This document shows, in pieces, positions 35,205 to 44,154 of a DNA stretch of 64,000 nt (position 1 is the stretch's first letter; each line of letters begins with the position of its first letter). The position numbers were made by a program, and so were the translations under genes. Where the stretch lies: assembly GCF_000714435.1 (NCBI RefSeq), contig NZ_JJMW01000019.1, positions 310,001 through 374,000 of the forward strand, written 5' to 3'. Under the pieces are notes generated by a model that saw only the letters and a list, made by a program, of their open reading frames with translations, did no database searches and was not told the origin of the DNA. Source of the DNA: Exiguobacterium alkaliphilum 12/1. GTDB taxonomy: Bacteria > Bacillota > Bacilli > Exiguobacteriales > Exiguobacteriaceae.

Positions 35205-36631
35205 ACTACAGACAAGAAGCAGAAGCGATTTTAGAGGCGCTCGGCGGCAAAGACAACGTCGCCGCGGCGGCCCACTGTGCCACCCGGCTCCGCCTCGTCT
35301 TGAACGATGAGTCGAAAGTTGATGAGAAGAAACTTGACGCGTTAGACGTCGTCAAAGGGACGTTCTCGACTGGCGGACAGTATCAAATCATCATCGGGAC
35401 AGGAACGGTCAATAAAATCTACGCCGAGTTTACCCAATTGACAGGACTCGGCGACATGTCGACGAGCGACGTCAAGTCGGCGAGCGCGAAGAAAGGCAAC
35501 CCGCTCCAACAGTTCGTGAAGATGCTATCTGATATTTTCGTACCGATCATCCCGGCCATCGTCGCCGGTGGTCTCTTGATGGGGATCAATAACTTGCTCA
35601 CAGCACCGGACTTGTTCTTCGACGGCAGCTCGCTCATCGACCAGTACCCTGGCATCGCCGACCTCGCCGCAATGATCAATACGTTCGCCAACGCCGCCTT
35701 CGTCTTCCTGCCCGTCCTAATCGGATTCTCCGCGGCCAAGCGGTTCGGGGGCAACCCGTATCTCGGTGCCGCGCTCGGGATGATCATGGTTCACCCGGAT
35801 CTCGTCAACGCCTACGCGCAAGCGACAGTCGGCGATATCCCGGTCTGGAACATCCTTGGATTTGAAATCGAGAAGCTCGGTTACCAAGGTCAAGTGTTAC
35901 CGGTACTCGTATCGGCTTATATCTTATCGAAGCTTGAAATCAACATTCGTAAATTTATGCCGGCCTCACTCGACATCCTGCTCACACCGCTTCTCTCGCT
36001 CCTCTTTACAGCGTTCATCACGTTCGCCTTTGTCGGACCAATCACGCGTGAAGCAGGGAACTTGATTATCGATGGTCTCGTTTGGACGTACGACTCACTC
36101 GGCTTCTTCGGCGGTCTCGTCATGGGTCTCTTGTACGCACCGATCGTCATCACAGGGATGCATCACAGCTTCATCGCCATCGAGACGCAACTTCTCGCCG
36201 ATATCGCACGGACGGGCGGGTCGTTCATCTTCCCGATCGCCGCGATGTCAAACGTCGCCCAAGGCGCGGCTACACTCGCTGTCTTCTTCTTGACACGTGA
36301 GAAGAAAATGAAAGGTGTCGCTTCGGCGTCAGGTATCTCGGCACTTCTAGGGATCACCGAACCAGCCATGTTCGGGGTCAACTTGAAACTCCGCTACCCG
36401 TTCATCGCCGCCATCATCGGTTCAGGAATCGCCTCGGCGTTCATCGTCGGTCGTGAAGTCCTCGCTGTCGCACTCGGTGCGGCTGGTCTTCCGGGGATCA
36501 TCTCGATCGCACCGGCATCAATCGTATCGTATATCATCGGCATGGCGATCTCGTTCGCTGTCGCCTTCAGCTTGACGTTCGTCCTCGCGAAGCGCCAGGC
36601 GAAAAAAGACGCGGTCAAACAAGCCGCATAA
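35201..36631 (+). CDS. scrA: sucrose-specific PTS enzyme IIBC
   Basis: A 476-residue membrane permease that imports sucrose as sucrose-6-phosphate. The EIIB domain comes first (about residues 1-80), with the phosphorylated cysteine in AAHCATRLR (about residue 26). The EIIC domain follows, with about ten membrane segments and the motifs [24 protein letters not shown] and [10 protein letters not shown]. No EIIA domain is attached, so a glucose-type EIIA from elsewhere must serve it. Naming (scrA or sacP) is by operon context. Confidence 0.92.
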   Translation: MNYRQEAEAILEALGGKDNVAAAAHCATRLRLVLNDESKVDEKKLDALDVVKGTFSTGGQYQIIIGTGTVNKIYAEFTQLTGLGDMSTSDVKSASAKKGNPLQQFVKMLSDIFVPIIPAIVAGGLLMGINNLLTAPDLFFDGSSLIDQYPGIADLAAMINTFANAAFVFLPVLIGFSAAKRFGGNPYLGAALGMIMVHPDLVNAYAQATVGDIPVWNILGFEIEKLGYQGQVLPVLVSAYILSKLEINIRKFMPASLDILLTPLLSLLFTAFITFAFVGPITREAGNLIIDGLVWTYDSLGFFGGLVMGLLYAPIVITGMHHSFIAIETQLLADIARTGGSFIFPIAAMSNVAQGAATLAVFFLTREKKMKGVASASGISALLGITEPAMFGVNLKLRYPFIAAIIGSGIASAFIVGREVLAVALGAAGLPGIISIAPASIVSYIIGMAISFAVAFSLTFVLAKRQAKKDAVKQAA

Positions 36632-36649
36632 AACAAAGGAGTGATTTGA

Positions 36650-38068
36650 ATGACTTGGACGAAGGCGGAACGTTATCGTTCGCTGCGTGACGTGAGTGCC
36701 CTCGACATGGAGACACTCCGCACGAAAACGGCGGCCTCGCCTTGGCGGTTCGGCTATCATATCCAACCGCCGACAGGCCTCCTCAATGACCCGAACGGTT
36801 TTACGTACTTTAACGGGGAATATCACATGTTCTATCAGTGGTTCCCGCTCGGACCGGTACACGGTCTGAAACATTGGTATCACGTCACATCGACGGACCT
36901 CGTCACGTGGACCGATCGCGGGGTGGCGTTAGTCCCGGAGACGACCGAAGACTCGCATGGCGCCTATTCTGGCAGCGGCTTTGTCGCTGACGGTGAACTC
37001 CACGTCATGTATACGGGTAACCACCGGACGGACGACTGGACGCGTCACGCCTCGCAACTGATCGGCGTGTTACGCGACGGGAAAATCGAACGACGGAACG
37101 TCGCCATCCCGGACGTCCCGGCTGGCTACACGGAGCATTTCCGTGACCCGAAAGTATGGCTTGAGAACGGGTCCTACTATGCGATCGTCGGCGCCCAGCG
37201 TGAGAACGAGACCGGATGTGTCGTCTTGTACCGTTCGAGCGACTTGAACGACTGGACGTTCCTCGGAGAAGTGAAGACGGGTCTCGACCCGTTCGGTTAT
37301 ATGTGGGAATGTCCGGACGTGTTCGAACTGAACGGTCAGCACGTCCTCGTCTTCTCACCACAAGGCATCGAGCCAGACGGTCATCGCTATCACAACATTT
37401 ATCAATCGGGGTTCGTCATCGGCAAGCTAGACCTCGAGACGTTGACGTTTGAGCACGGTGCGTTCGAAGAACTCGATTTCGGGTTCGACTTCTATGCTCC
37501 GCAGACGACCGAACATGAAGGACGTCGCTTACTAGTCGGTTGGATGGGCTTGCCGGAGATCGACTATCCGACGGACCGGTTCGGTTGGGCACACGCCTTG
37601 ACGCTACCGCGCGAACTATCGATTGAGGACGGTATGCTCAAGCAACGTCCCGTGCAAGCGATGACAAAGTTACGCCAAGCCGAATTCGTCAACGTCTCCG
37701 GGACTGCGGTGGGTGCTTCGACACCAAACCGTTACGAACTCGAACTGACGACGGACGGATCGGACTTCACGCTCGAACTGCTTCAAGTCGGAGATGAGTC
37801 GCTCGTCATCCGGTACGACGCGTCGACTCGTGAGTTGACGATTGACCGGACGAACGCCGGTGAGCCGTTCGCGACCGAATTTGGCACGACGCGTACGAAC
37901 GTGATGGACGTCACGTCCCTCCATCTCTTCGTCGATTCGTCGAGCGTCGAATGTTTCGTCAATGACGGTGAAGCTGTCGCCACGCTCCGCGTGTTCCCGA
38001 GCGAGCTCGACAAACAGTTGCGCTATGAAGGGGCGACTGCGAGCTTGATTGGTTGGACGTACGAATAA
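36650..38068 (+). CDS. scrB: sucrose-6-phosphate hydrolase (GH32)
   Basis: A 472-residue cytoplasmic invertase that splits sucrose-6-phosphate into glucose-6-phosphate and fructose. The three GH32 acidic residues are visible: the nucleophile in GLLNDPNGF (Asp47), the stabiliser in FRDPKV (about residue 166) and the acid/base in WECPDVF (about residue 222). A C-terminal beta-sandwich follows from about residue 330. AAAGGAG precedes the ATG 18 bases after scrA. A strong terminator closes the operon. Confidence 0.95.
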   Translation: MTWTKAERYRSLRDVSALDMETLRTKTAASPWRFGYHIQPPTGLLNDPNGFTYFNGEYHMFYQWFPLGPVHGLKHWYHVTSTDLVTWTDRGVALVPETTEDSHGAYSGSGFVADGELHVMYTGNHRTDDWTRHASQLIGVLRDGKIERRNVAIPDVPAGYTEHFRDPKVWLENGSYYAIVGAQRENETGCVVLYRSSDLNDWTFLGEVKTGLDPFGYMWECPDVFELNGQHVLVFSPQGIEPDGHRYHNIYQSGFVIGKLDLETLTFEHGAFEELDFGFDFYAPQTTEHEGRRLLVGWMGLPEIDYPTDRFGWAHALTLPRELSIEDGMLKQRPVQAMTKLRQAEFVNVSGTAVGASTPNRYELELTTDGSDFTLELLQVGDESLVIRYDASTRELTIDRTNAGEPFATEFGTTRTNVMDVTSLHLFVDSSSVECFVNDGEAVATLRVFPSELDKQLRYEGATASLIGWTYE

Positions 38069-38070
38069 TT

Positions 38071-38096
38071 AAGCTGAGCTTCGGCTCGGCTTTTTT
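38071..38096 (+). terminator. terminator of the sucrose operon
   Basis: AAGCTGAGC/GCTCGGCTT with a TTCG loop and six T residues. Confidence 0.92.
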
Positions 38097-38186
38097 GTTG
38101 TTCCGAAATGTAACGATTTCACGTTTTGCTTATGCTACTGTAAAAATAGGTAATCAATTGCATAAATAATGGAGAGTGATGCTCTG

Positions 38187-38486
38187 ATGTGGATTATATT
38201 TGGTTTACTGGCAATTGGCGCGACGTTATTCAACTTGTACACGTTCAGCGTGGGGAAAGACTACAGGCTACCGATGGCGGTCGCATTGTCTTTGACTGCA
38301 TTGACGGTATGCGCAGACTACAGCCATTTGGCGGTTTGGGTCGAAGCAGAGGACTGGGCGGCGTTGGCAGACGTCATTCCAGGCATGGGGCGAGCGTGGT
38401 GGGTTCTGACAAGCATCTCAATCGGACTGAACGTGCTACCAATCTTTTTAGAAAGGGCTAAGGAGAAGCAGAAGTCAAAAGCTTAA
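38187..38486 (+). CDS. small membrane protein of unknown function
   Basis: A 99-residue protein with three hydrophobic segments (about residues 1-20, 30-48 and 70-87) and a basic tail (RAKEKQKSKA). ATG 38187 is preferred because GGAGAG lies 10 bases upstream; the upstream ATG 38169 overlaps that site. No family is recognised. It precedes the YhfM-like triplet but has a 70-base gap to it. Confidence 0.6.
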   Translation: MWIIFGLLAIGATLFNLYTFSVGKDYRLPMAVALSLTALTVCADYSHLAVWVEAEDWAALADVIPGMGRAWWVLTSISIGLNVLPIFLERAKEKQKSKA

Positions 38487-38556
38487 AGTGATATTAATGA
38501 AACGTTCTGTACACGTTTTGCGTATGTAAAATGATCAGACAGATAGGAGGTCGAAT

Positions 38557-38982
38557 ATGATGGGTAGACTGTTGAATTTCATTAATGAAGTGAGAAAAAT
38601 TACGCTACCGTATGGGTATGGCAGAGAAAGATTCAAGGCAGTTGAAGCTGAAGAGATGAATCATGTGAAAGTCGCTGAATCGGTGGAAGGGACCCGATTC
38701 AACGACCAGTTCCTCGTCGAATACAATCGACTGCAGGACATCAAGGTGTTCGCGGATATGCTTCGCAACGCGGACGAGTTGATGGACACGACAGTTCAGC
38801 GTGAACCGGATTTCGATCTCGAGATTCACTATAAAGCCGATGCTGTGGAACGCTATCAACTTTGGCTCGGGCGTAACGGGACACCGAGTGTCCTTTCGAA
38901 CGTCAGCGAGTCACACCGCCTCTATAAAGTGGAGGCCGACATCACGGGCCGCTTAATTGTGACGCTACAGGTGGACGCCTAA
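38557..38982 (+). CDS. YhfM-like domain protein, copy 1, without lipobox
   Basis: A 141-residue protein and the first of three tandem paralogues. The shared core runs KVAESVEGTRFND, IKVFADMLRNADE, DFDLEIHYKAD, ERYQLWLG and ends in a helix after the xxADITGRL motif. Copies 2 and 3 have a lipoprotein signal, but this one begins MMGRLLNFINEVRK and has no hydrophobic core or lipobox cysteine, so it may stay in the cytoplasm or be decaying. GGAGG lies 6 bases before ATG 38557. Function unknown. Confidence 0.7.
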   Translation: MMGRLLNFINEVRKITLPYGYGRERFKAVEAEEMNHVKVAESVEGTRFNDQFLVEYNRLQDIKVFADMLRNADELMDTTVQREPDFDLEIHYKADAVERYQLWLGRNGTPSVLSNVSESHRLYKVEADITGRLIVTLQVDA

Positions 38983-39048
38983 CCTAGCATGGTCCTTGAA
39001 ACTAGTTTTACGTATTGAAAGTCGACAACTTTAAGGAGGTGAAGTCAG

Positions 39049-39465
39049 ATGAAACGTAAGGGGAAATGGATAACGGGGATTGCCGCTTTGACCGTCGGCT
39101 TACTCGGAGGATGTGACACGAATGAGCTCATCGCAGAAGATGTCACAGAAGTGAGAATTGCCGAGTCGGTCGACTTCGGGCGGTTCCACGAACACGATGT
39201 CATCACGTATAACGAGCTCGCAGACGTCAAAGTGTTCGCGGACATGATTCGCAATGCGGAACAACAACCTGGCATCGTGAATATGGCAACGCCTGAATAT
39301 GATGTGGAAGTCCGTTATCAAGACGAGACGGTGGACCGCTATTACGTCTGGCTCGGCGAGTTAGGCATGCCGACGAGCATTATGGATGTGAACGATACGC
39401 ATACGGTGTATCTCGTTCCGGCAGACGTGACGGACGAGCTGATTCGACTGCTGGAGCATGAGTGA
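39049..39465 (+). CDS. YhfM-like lipoprotein, copy 2
   Basis: A 138-residue lipoprotein with signal and lipobox LLGGC (cysteine at about residue 22). The mature domain (VRIAESVDFGRFHEHD, ADMIRNAEQQPGIVNMATPEY, YYVWLGE, DTHTVYLVPADV) resembles B. subtilis YhfM as I recall it. It presumably sits on the outer face of the membrane. AAGGAGGTG precedes ATG 39049. Its stop overlaps a GTG of copy 3's frame, so copies 2 and 3 are coupled. Confidence 0.8.
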   Translation: MKRKGKWITGIAALTVGLLGGCDTNELIAEDVTEVRIAESVDFGRFHEHDVITYNELADVKVFADMIRNAEQQPGIVNMATPEYDVEVRYQDETVDRYYVWLGELGMPTSIMDVNDTHTVYLVPADVTDELIRLLEHE

Positions 39466-39476
39466 ACAGGGGATGG

Positions 39477-39893
39477 ATGGTGAAGCTTTCAATGAAACGA
39501 ATCGTAGCGCCCGTATTGGTAGTGTTCATGTTGACGGGTTGTGGCTCGAACGATTTTCGGACGGACGGAATTAAAGCGGTGACCGTCTCGGAATCGGATG
39601 GGTTTTATCGTTTCCAAACGGGTGACTTCATCACGTTTGACGAACCGAAAGCGATTCAAGTATTCGAAGATATGCTTCGTGAGGCAGAGAGAATTCCGGG
39701 GATCGCCAACGTGGTCGGACCGGAATACGATCTCGAAGTCCGCTTCGAAAATGAAGAGACTGACCGCTATTACCTCTGGCTTAATGAATCGGACGGTGAG
39801 AGCAGCCTTTACGACGCGGACGATACAGACACGGCTCACCTCATTCCGGCAGACGTGACCAATCGACTGATCGAATTACTCGAAGCAGACTAA
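39477..39893 (+). CDS. YhfM-like lipoprotein, copy 3
   Basis: A 138-residue lipoprotein with lipobox MLTGC. It shares with copy 2 the segments FYRFQTGDFITFDEP, FEDMLREAERIPGIANV, PEYDLEVRFENEETDRYYLW and HLIPADVTNRLIELLE. The start could be GTG 39462, ATG 39477 (AGGGG 4 bases upstream) or ATG 39492; the middle one is chosen. Third of the tandem set, ending just before a convergent gene. Confidence 0.75.
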   Translation: MVKLSMKRIVAPVLVVFMLTGCGSNDFRTDGIKAVTVSESDGFYRFQTGDFITFDEPKAIQVFEDMLREAERIPGIANVVGPEYDLEVRFENEETDRYYLWLNESDGESSLYDADDTDTAHLIPADVTNRLIELLEAD

Positions 39894-39917
39894 AAAAGAC
39901 ACCTAGATTGGTGCCTT
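39893..39917 (-). terminator. terminator of the 39.9-40.8 kb hydrolase gene
   Basis: On the minus strand AAGGCACC pairs with GGTGTCTT (one G-T) and six T residues follow. On the plus strand the stem has an A-C mismatch, so it works best in the minus direction. Confidence 0.75.
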
Positions 39918-40761
39918 ACGAGTTTAAGCGGATAAAGCGCTCGATTTGCTGCTCGCTCTTTCGCGCCTGGCGACCAATCCAAATGAGATGGCCCGGACTG
40001 TTCAAAATCGTGAGCTGTGCGTGCGGGATAAGTCGCTTCGCGTGATGGGCATGGCGCACAGGCACGGCCTTATCATTCTTTGAATGGACGATATATGTCG
40101 GACATGTCACGCCGAGTAGCGCCTCGTCCGGGACACGTTGACGTAGGTCGAACTGGGCCCCGAGCCCGAACGCCATCTGACTGGCGACACGTTTCAATAG
40201 GAAGATGTCGTACGGTGTCACTTCATCGCGAATCGCATCTAACGCGAGCAGGCTCGTCGACTGAATCATGCGGGCCGTCGCCTCGAACGGCTGTTTTTGA
40301 ATCGCGCGGAAGACGAACTGTTTCATCGTGAACTGGGCGGCGATGAAGAGCGGCTGGGCGAGATTTCGACTGATGTAGCGACGATAAGGGAAGTCGACCT
40401 CACTTGTCACGGCGGCAGCGAGCGTCAGACTGAGGGCCCGGTCGTTTCGTGAGGCAAGCTCGATCGAAGTCGGACCACCAGCGGAGATGCCGTACACGTG
40501 ATAGGACTCGATGTTCATGACGTGCATGAGTTGGCGCAAGTTCTCGGCGAACGCTTGCGGAGTCGCCGAAAATGAGTACGGAGTCTCACCGTAACCGGGT
40601 CGGGATGGGACAATGACCCGGAAACCAGACAAGACGAGCCGGTCTACATGGTACGGTTCGAGACTCGATGATTGGGTACCATGAATCAAGACGACGACAG
40701 GACCGTGACCACGGTCGATGTATTCGATTTTCGTGCCGTTGACGTGAGCGTAGTGTTTCAC
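39916..40761 (-). CDS. alpha/beta hydrolase
   Basis: A 281-residue alpha/beta hydrolase. The oxyanion motif is VVLIHGTQSSS (about residues 23-33), the nucleophile elbow VYGISAGGPTS (about residue 94), the acid probably VHSKNDKAVP and the histidine NSPGHLIW. GTG 40761 is the start (MKHYAHVNGTKIEY); GGAGG lies 11 bases upstream and no ATG is nearer. Substrate unknown. It is divergent from a WYL regulator that may control it. Confidence 0.85.
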   Translation of the reverse strand: MKHYAHVNGTKIEYIDRGHGPVVVLIHGTQSSSLEPYHVDRLVLSGFRVIVPSRPGYGETPYSFSATPQAFAENLRQLMHVMNIESYHVYGISAGGPTSIELASRNDRALSLTLAAAVTSEVDFPYRRYISRNLAQPLFIAAQFTMKQFVFRAIQKQPFEATARMIQSTSLLALDAIRDEVTPYDIFLLKRVASQMAFGLGAQFDLRQRVPDEALLGVTCPTYIVHSKNDKAVPVRHAHHAKRLIPHAQLTILNSPGHLIWIGRQARKSEQQIERFIRLNS

Positions 40762-40804
40762 AGCGACGATTGCCTCCTTAAACGAAATGTAATGGAAAAT
40801 AACT

Positions 40805-40821
40805 TTATTTCATGGAAATAA
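40805..40821. promoter_or_regulatory. palindrome between divergent hydrolase and WYL genes
   Basis: TTATTTC and GAAATAA are perfect 7-base arms around ATG. The sequence ATGGAAA(A)TAAC also occurs twice in direct orientation here (40791-40822). Candidate operator of the WYL regulator. Confidence 0.45.
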
Positions 40822-40877
40822 CATGATAATGTCTCTTTATACATATTATATATACAGAAGTGAAAGGGGAACATACC

Positions 40878-41873
40878 GTGAACAACCGAGAGCGGTTACT
40901 TGAAGTAAGACGGTTCTTCGAACGCCATACGGACGACAATCATCCGAAGACGTTAGAGGACCTGCTTGCTTACTTATCTACAATTGGTGATACTTCTAAG
41001 TTAGCAAAAAAATCCGTGAAAGACGACATCCAAGCATTGACCGATTCGGGGTTCGAGGTGCAGGATGAGCTCGAGAAGAACGGTCTTGCCAAAAAATATT
41101 GGCATTCGGCCCGCCTCTTCGAGAGTCATGAACTGCGGATGATGGTCGATGCGATCGTCGCCGCGAAGTTCATCTCGGAAGACGTGACCGAGCAGATTGT
41201 CGACAAGCTCCGCAATTTGACGAGCATCCCGGAAGCTGAGACGCTCCAATCCATCATCAAGACGCCGAAGAAGAAAGTGAACTATATTCCATACCATATC
41301 GACCGGATTCAACGGGCGATTCAAGAACAAAAAGCCATCTCGTTCCAATATACGGACGTCGTCGGATTCGACGTCGCCAAGCGGACGTTCCCGCTCCGAC
41401 GTGACGGCGAACGCTACGTCGTCAACCCGATCGACTTGCATTGGAATCACGAGCAGTATTACTTGATCGGCATCGACGAATCGATTGGGGAGATTCGCAA
41501 CTACCGGGTTGACCGTATCGTCAACTCGGAGATCGTCGAGGACGACTCGCCGCGTCAAAAGCATCACTTGCCGGATGACTATTTCCAAAAGTCGTTCAAT
41601 ATGTACAACGGGCTTGACGAAGAAGTCGTCCTGGCCGTTGACGAACGGGTGCTCCCGGTCATCTTCGACAAATTAGGTGAAGACGTATCGATCACGGAGA
41701 CGAATGGTCGTTTCCACATCCGTTTCGATGCGGCCGTCTCCGACGGATTCGTCTTCTGGCTCTTGTCACTCGGCAATCAAGTCGAGGTGATTGAACCGTT
41801 GACGCTCCGGGACCATATGCGTCAGACGATCGAATCGATGGCAGGCCGATACTCGAAGGCGAGCATTCATTGA
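40878..41873 (+). CDS. WYL-domain transcriptional regulator
   Basis: A 331-residue regulator: an N-terminal winged helix-turn-helix (about residues 1-60, KTLEDLLAYLSTIGD, KKSVKDDIQALTDSGF), a helical linker, a WYL domain (about residues 145-220, ISFQYTDVVG, YVVNPIDLHWNHEQYYLIGID) and a WCX-like C-terminal domain. WYL proteins sense nucleotides or nucleic-acid ligands. GTG 40878 has AAAGGGGA at 7 bases; GTG 40860 overlaps that site. Monocistronic and divergent from the hydrolase. Confidence 0.9.
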   Translation: MNNRERLLEVRRFFERHTDDNHPKTLEDLLAYLSTIGDTSKLAKKSVKDDIQALTDSGFEVQDELEKNGLAKKYWHSARLFESHELRMMVDAIVAAKFISEDVTEQIVDKLRNLTSIPEAETLQSIIKTPKKKVNYIPYHIDRIQRAIQEQKAISFQYTDVVGFDVAKRTFPLRRDGERYVVNPIDLHWNHEQYYLIGIDESIGEIRNYRVDRIVNSEIVEDDSPRQKHHLPDDYFQKSFNMYNGLDEEVVLAVDERVLPVIFDKLGEDVSITETNGRFHIRFDAAVSDGFVFWLLSLGNQVEVIEPLTLRDHMRQTIESMAGRYSKASIH

Positions 41874-41933
41874 AACGCTTGATTTGAAGTTATGATATAC
41901 TGCTTGCGACACTTGTAGAAAGGGGACAGGCGG

Positions 41934-42029
41934 ATGTTGAACTGGATGCCATTAATCATTCCGATTGTCGCTGTCATTTTTGTCGCTGTCGTCGCGAGGC
42001 GCGCTATGAAAATGGACCAAGAGAAATAA
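41934..42029 (+). CDS. 31-residue single-pass membrane peptide
   Basis: A tiny open frame starting at ATG 41934 with AGGGGACAGG upstream. It encodes MLNWMPLIIPIVAVIFVAVV, then a basic segment (ARRAMK) and an acidic end. The topology is N-out or N-in single pass. It lies alone between the WYL gene and a terminator and is below usual gene-calling limits. Function unknown. Confidence 0.55.
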   Translation: MLNWMPLIIPIVAVIFVAVVARRAMKMDQEK

Positions 42030-42035
42030 ATTGAG

Positions 42036-42068
42036 GACATCCTTCTCGCTTTGAGGAGGGTGTCTTTT
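42036..42068 (+). terminator. terminator after the 31-residue peptide gene
   Basis: A 12-base stem, GACATCCTTCTC with GAGGAGGGTGTC (three G-T pairs), then four T residues. Confidence 0.75.
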
Positions 42069-42089
42069 CAAAGAGAAAGGAGGAATACA

Positions 42090-42950
42090 ATGGATACGAT
42101 CACACATACGCTGTTCGGGCTCACGTTATATGGGGCGGCAGATAAACGCGAGCTCCAGAAAAACGAGAAACGCGCGTTGCTCGTGACGACGCTCGTCGGG
42201 AGTCAAATCCCGGATGCGGACGTCATCTCTCGGCTTTGGGACACCGAAGGGATGTATCAGATGTGGCATCGCGGCATCACGCACTCGATTTTCCTCGTCC
42301 CGCTATTCGCGCTACTCATCTACTGGCTCGTCCGCGTTCTCTTTAAAGTAACCGACATGCGTTATTTTTACTGGGCGATGCTGTCCGTGTTCATTCATAA
42401 CACGGCCGACGTGTTCAACGCCTGGGGGACAGGTTACTTCGAACCGTTCTCGGACGCGCGGCTCACGTTCGGCGTCATTCCAATCGTCGATTTCGTCTAT
42501 TGGGGTATCTTCCTTGTCGCATGGCTAGTGGCGCGCCGCCAGAACGTTAGGCACACGGTATATCGCTATGCCTGGGCCGCCATCTTTGTCCACGTCTTGA
42601 TTCAAAGCGCACAAGGCGCCTATTTGTATCAGTCGTACGCTACCGAGCATGACGAGGTCGCGTTGTCGGCGTCGTTCATCCCGACGCAGTTCACGGTCGT
42701 CACGAAGACCGATGACACGGTCTCGATTTTCAGCGATTCCGTCTATCAATCATCTGTACTTCAATATGAATTGACGAGTGCGGACGATGCCGATTTGACA
42801 CCGCTCTTTGATGAGAATAAAGAGGCGCTCACGCTGAAGCAATGGTCACCGTTCGTTGTCGTTGTCGACGAAGACGAGCGACTCGGACTATTCGACCCGC
42901 GTTTCTTTGACGGCGAGTCGTCCTTCCTCTACGAATACATTGAATTGTAG
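42090..42950 (+). CDS. membrane-bound metal-dependent hydrolase (YfhP/DUF457-like)
   Basis: A 286-residue protein of the YdjM/YfhP-type inner-membrane hydrolase family. The N-terminal metal-binding motif region is MDTITHTLFG, followed by SQIPDADVI and HRGITHSIFLVPLFALLIYW; the histidines and aspartates of these motifs are the probable ligands. Four to five membrane helices span about residues 60-190, and the C-terminus is soluble and acidic. AAAGGAGG precedes ATG 42090. The DUF817 gene follows after 8 bases, so they are co-transcribed. Confidence 0.85.
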   Translation: MDTITHTLFGLTLYGAADKRELQKNEKRALLVTTLVGSQIPDADVISRLWDTEGMYQMWHRGITHSIFLVPLFALLIYWLVRVLFKVTDMRYFYWAMLSVFIHNTADVFNAWGTGYFEPFSDARLTFGVIPIVDFVYWGIFLVAWLVARRQNVRHTVYRYAWAAIFVHVLIQSAQGAYLYQSYATEHDEVALSASFIPTQFTVVTKTDDTVSIFSDSVYQSSVLQYELTSADDADLTPLFDENKEALTLKQWSPFVVVVDEDERLGLFDPRFFDGESSFLYEYIEL

Positions 42951-42958
42951 GTGATTCT

Positions 42959-43720
42959 GTGCGACGTTTCCGGTATTTATTCATCTTCGGCTACGAACAG
43001 GCACTCAGTTGTCTCTTCGCGGTCGCGATCTTCGGTGCACTCGCGTTAACGAAGTGGATCGATTTCCCGATTCCGCGTTACGATGTCCTCCTCATCTGGT
43101 GTCTGTTCGTCCAAGTCGTGCTCGTCAAGACCGGGCTCGAGACGGTGGAAGAACTGAAAGTGATCAGTTGGTTCCACGTCATCGGGCTCGGCCTCGAGCT
43201 GTTTAAAGTCCAGATGGGGTCGTGGAGCTATCCGGACGAGGCGGTGACGAAATGGTTCGGCGTCCCGCTCTATGCCGGCTTCATGTATGCGAGCGTCGGC
43301 AGCTACGTCGTCCAGTCATGGCGCCGCCTCGATTTGGAATTTCTAAAGATGCCACCACCGCTCATCGGGTTCGGCCTCGGAATCGCCATCTACTTCAACT
43401 TCTTTTGGCACCACATTTGGCTCGATTTGCGTTGGGTGTTGATCGGCCTCGTCTTTCTCGTCTTTGGCCGGGCCATCGTCACGTATCGGCTCGACGACCG
43501 CCGATTCACGATGCCCGTCGTCGTCGCTTTCTTTTTAATCGCCTGCTTTATCTGGTTTGCGGAAAATATCGTCACTTTCTATAACGGTTGGGCGTATCCG
43601 AACCAGTTGAGCGGCTGGGCGCTCGTCGACCTCGGCAAACTGTCGTCGTGGTTCTTGCTCGTCATCATTAGCATCTTGCTCGTGGCGTGGCAGAAGGGAC
43701 GGATGAAGGCACATACATAA
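42959..43720 (+). CDS. DUF817-family integral membrane protein
   Basis: A 253-residue protein with about seven to eight membrane helices. The conserved pieces FGYEQALSCLFAVAIF, VQMGSWSYPDEA and WFAENIVTFYNGWAYPNQ match DUF817 as I recall it. Its role is unknown. The start is GTG 42959 with TAGGTG upstream. Second gene of a two-gene operon ending at a strong terminator. Confidence 0.85.
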   Translation: MRRFRYLFIFGYEQALSCLFAVAIFGALALTKWIDFPIPRYDVLLIWCLFVQVVLVKTGLETVEELKVISWFHVIGLGLELFKVQMGSWSYPDEAVTKWFGVPLYAGFMYASVGSYVVQSWRRLDLEFLKMPPPLIGFGLGIAIYFNFFWHHIWLDLRWVLIGLVFLVFGRAIVTYRLDDRRFTMPVVVAFFLIACFIWFAENIVTFYNGWAYPNQLSGWALVDLGKLSSWFLLVIISILLVAWQKGRMKAHT

Positions 43721-43754
43721 AACCACTCGTTCTAACGTTTGAACGAGTGGTTTT
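43718..43754. terminator. terminator after the DUF817 gene
   Basis: AAAACCACTCGTTC/GAACGAGTGGTTTT perfect stem with A and T flanks, overlapping the stop codon. Confidence 0.93.
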
Positions 43755-43813
43755 GTATGAAGTTTGAAACGATTGTCGAGACGGGCTCGTTGCTGCTCGT
43801 ATGGTGAGTAGCG

Positions 43814-43951
43814 ATGATGACGATCCCGGATATTTCGTACGGTCCGGGTATAGAGTATGTATGTACGGGAACGCTGACACGCGAAATAAAAAAACTTGTC
43901 GACTATGAGATTCGTTCTCTTGATGGGGATGTCCTCTTTTCAACATACTGA
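43814..43951 (+). other. 45-codon open frame, possible gene relic
   Basis: This lies in a 400-base stretch (43755-44154) with no clear gene. The frame from ATG 43814 encodes MMTIPDISYGPGIEYVC and ends LDGDVLFSTY; it lacks a good ribosome binding site. A terminator hairpin begins exactly at its stop, which hints that it is the last piece of a former gene. Product not recognised. The rest of the stretch, 43985-44154, is A+T-rich leader sequence for the next operon. Confidence 0.3.
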
Positions 43952-43981
43952 AGTATTCCTGTATCCGGGAATGCTTTTTTA
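43951..43981 (+). terminator. terminator without an intact upstream gene
   Basis: AAGTATTCC pairs with GGAATGCTT around TGTATCC and six or more T residues follow. Confidence 0.8.
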
Positions 43982-44154
43982 TTGGTCAAGAAGACGGATC
44001 TTCATCGATTGGTTATAGGGTATCATAATTTAAAAGGTTTAATATTTAGAATATTGTTTTTATTCACATAACTAATGTGCTAAACTAACAAAAACTACAT
44101 ATGGATAATATTAACTTTAGTAGAATGAGTATGTTTTGAAAGGGAGTCGACACG

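Noticed and set aside
41001-41588. 195-codon minus-strand frame opposite the WYL regulator
   Set aside because: Antisense shadow with repetitive low-complexity composition and no start signal.
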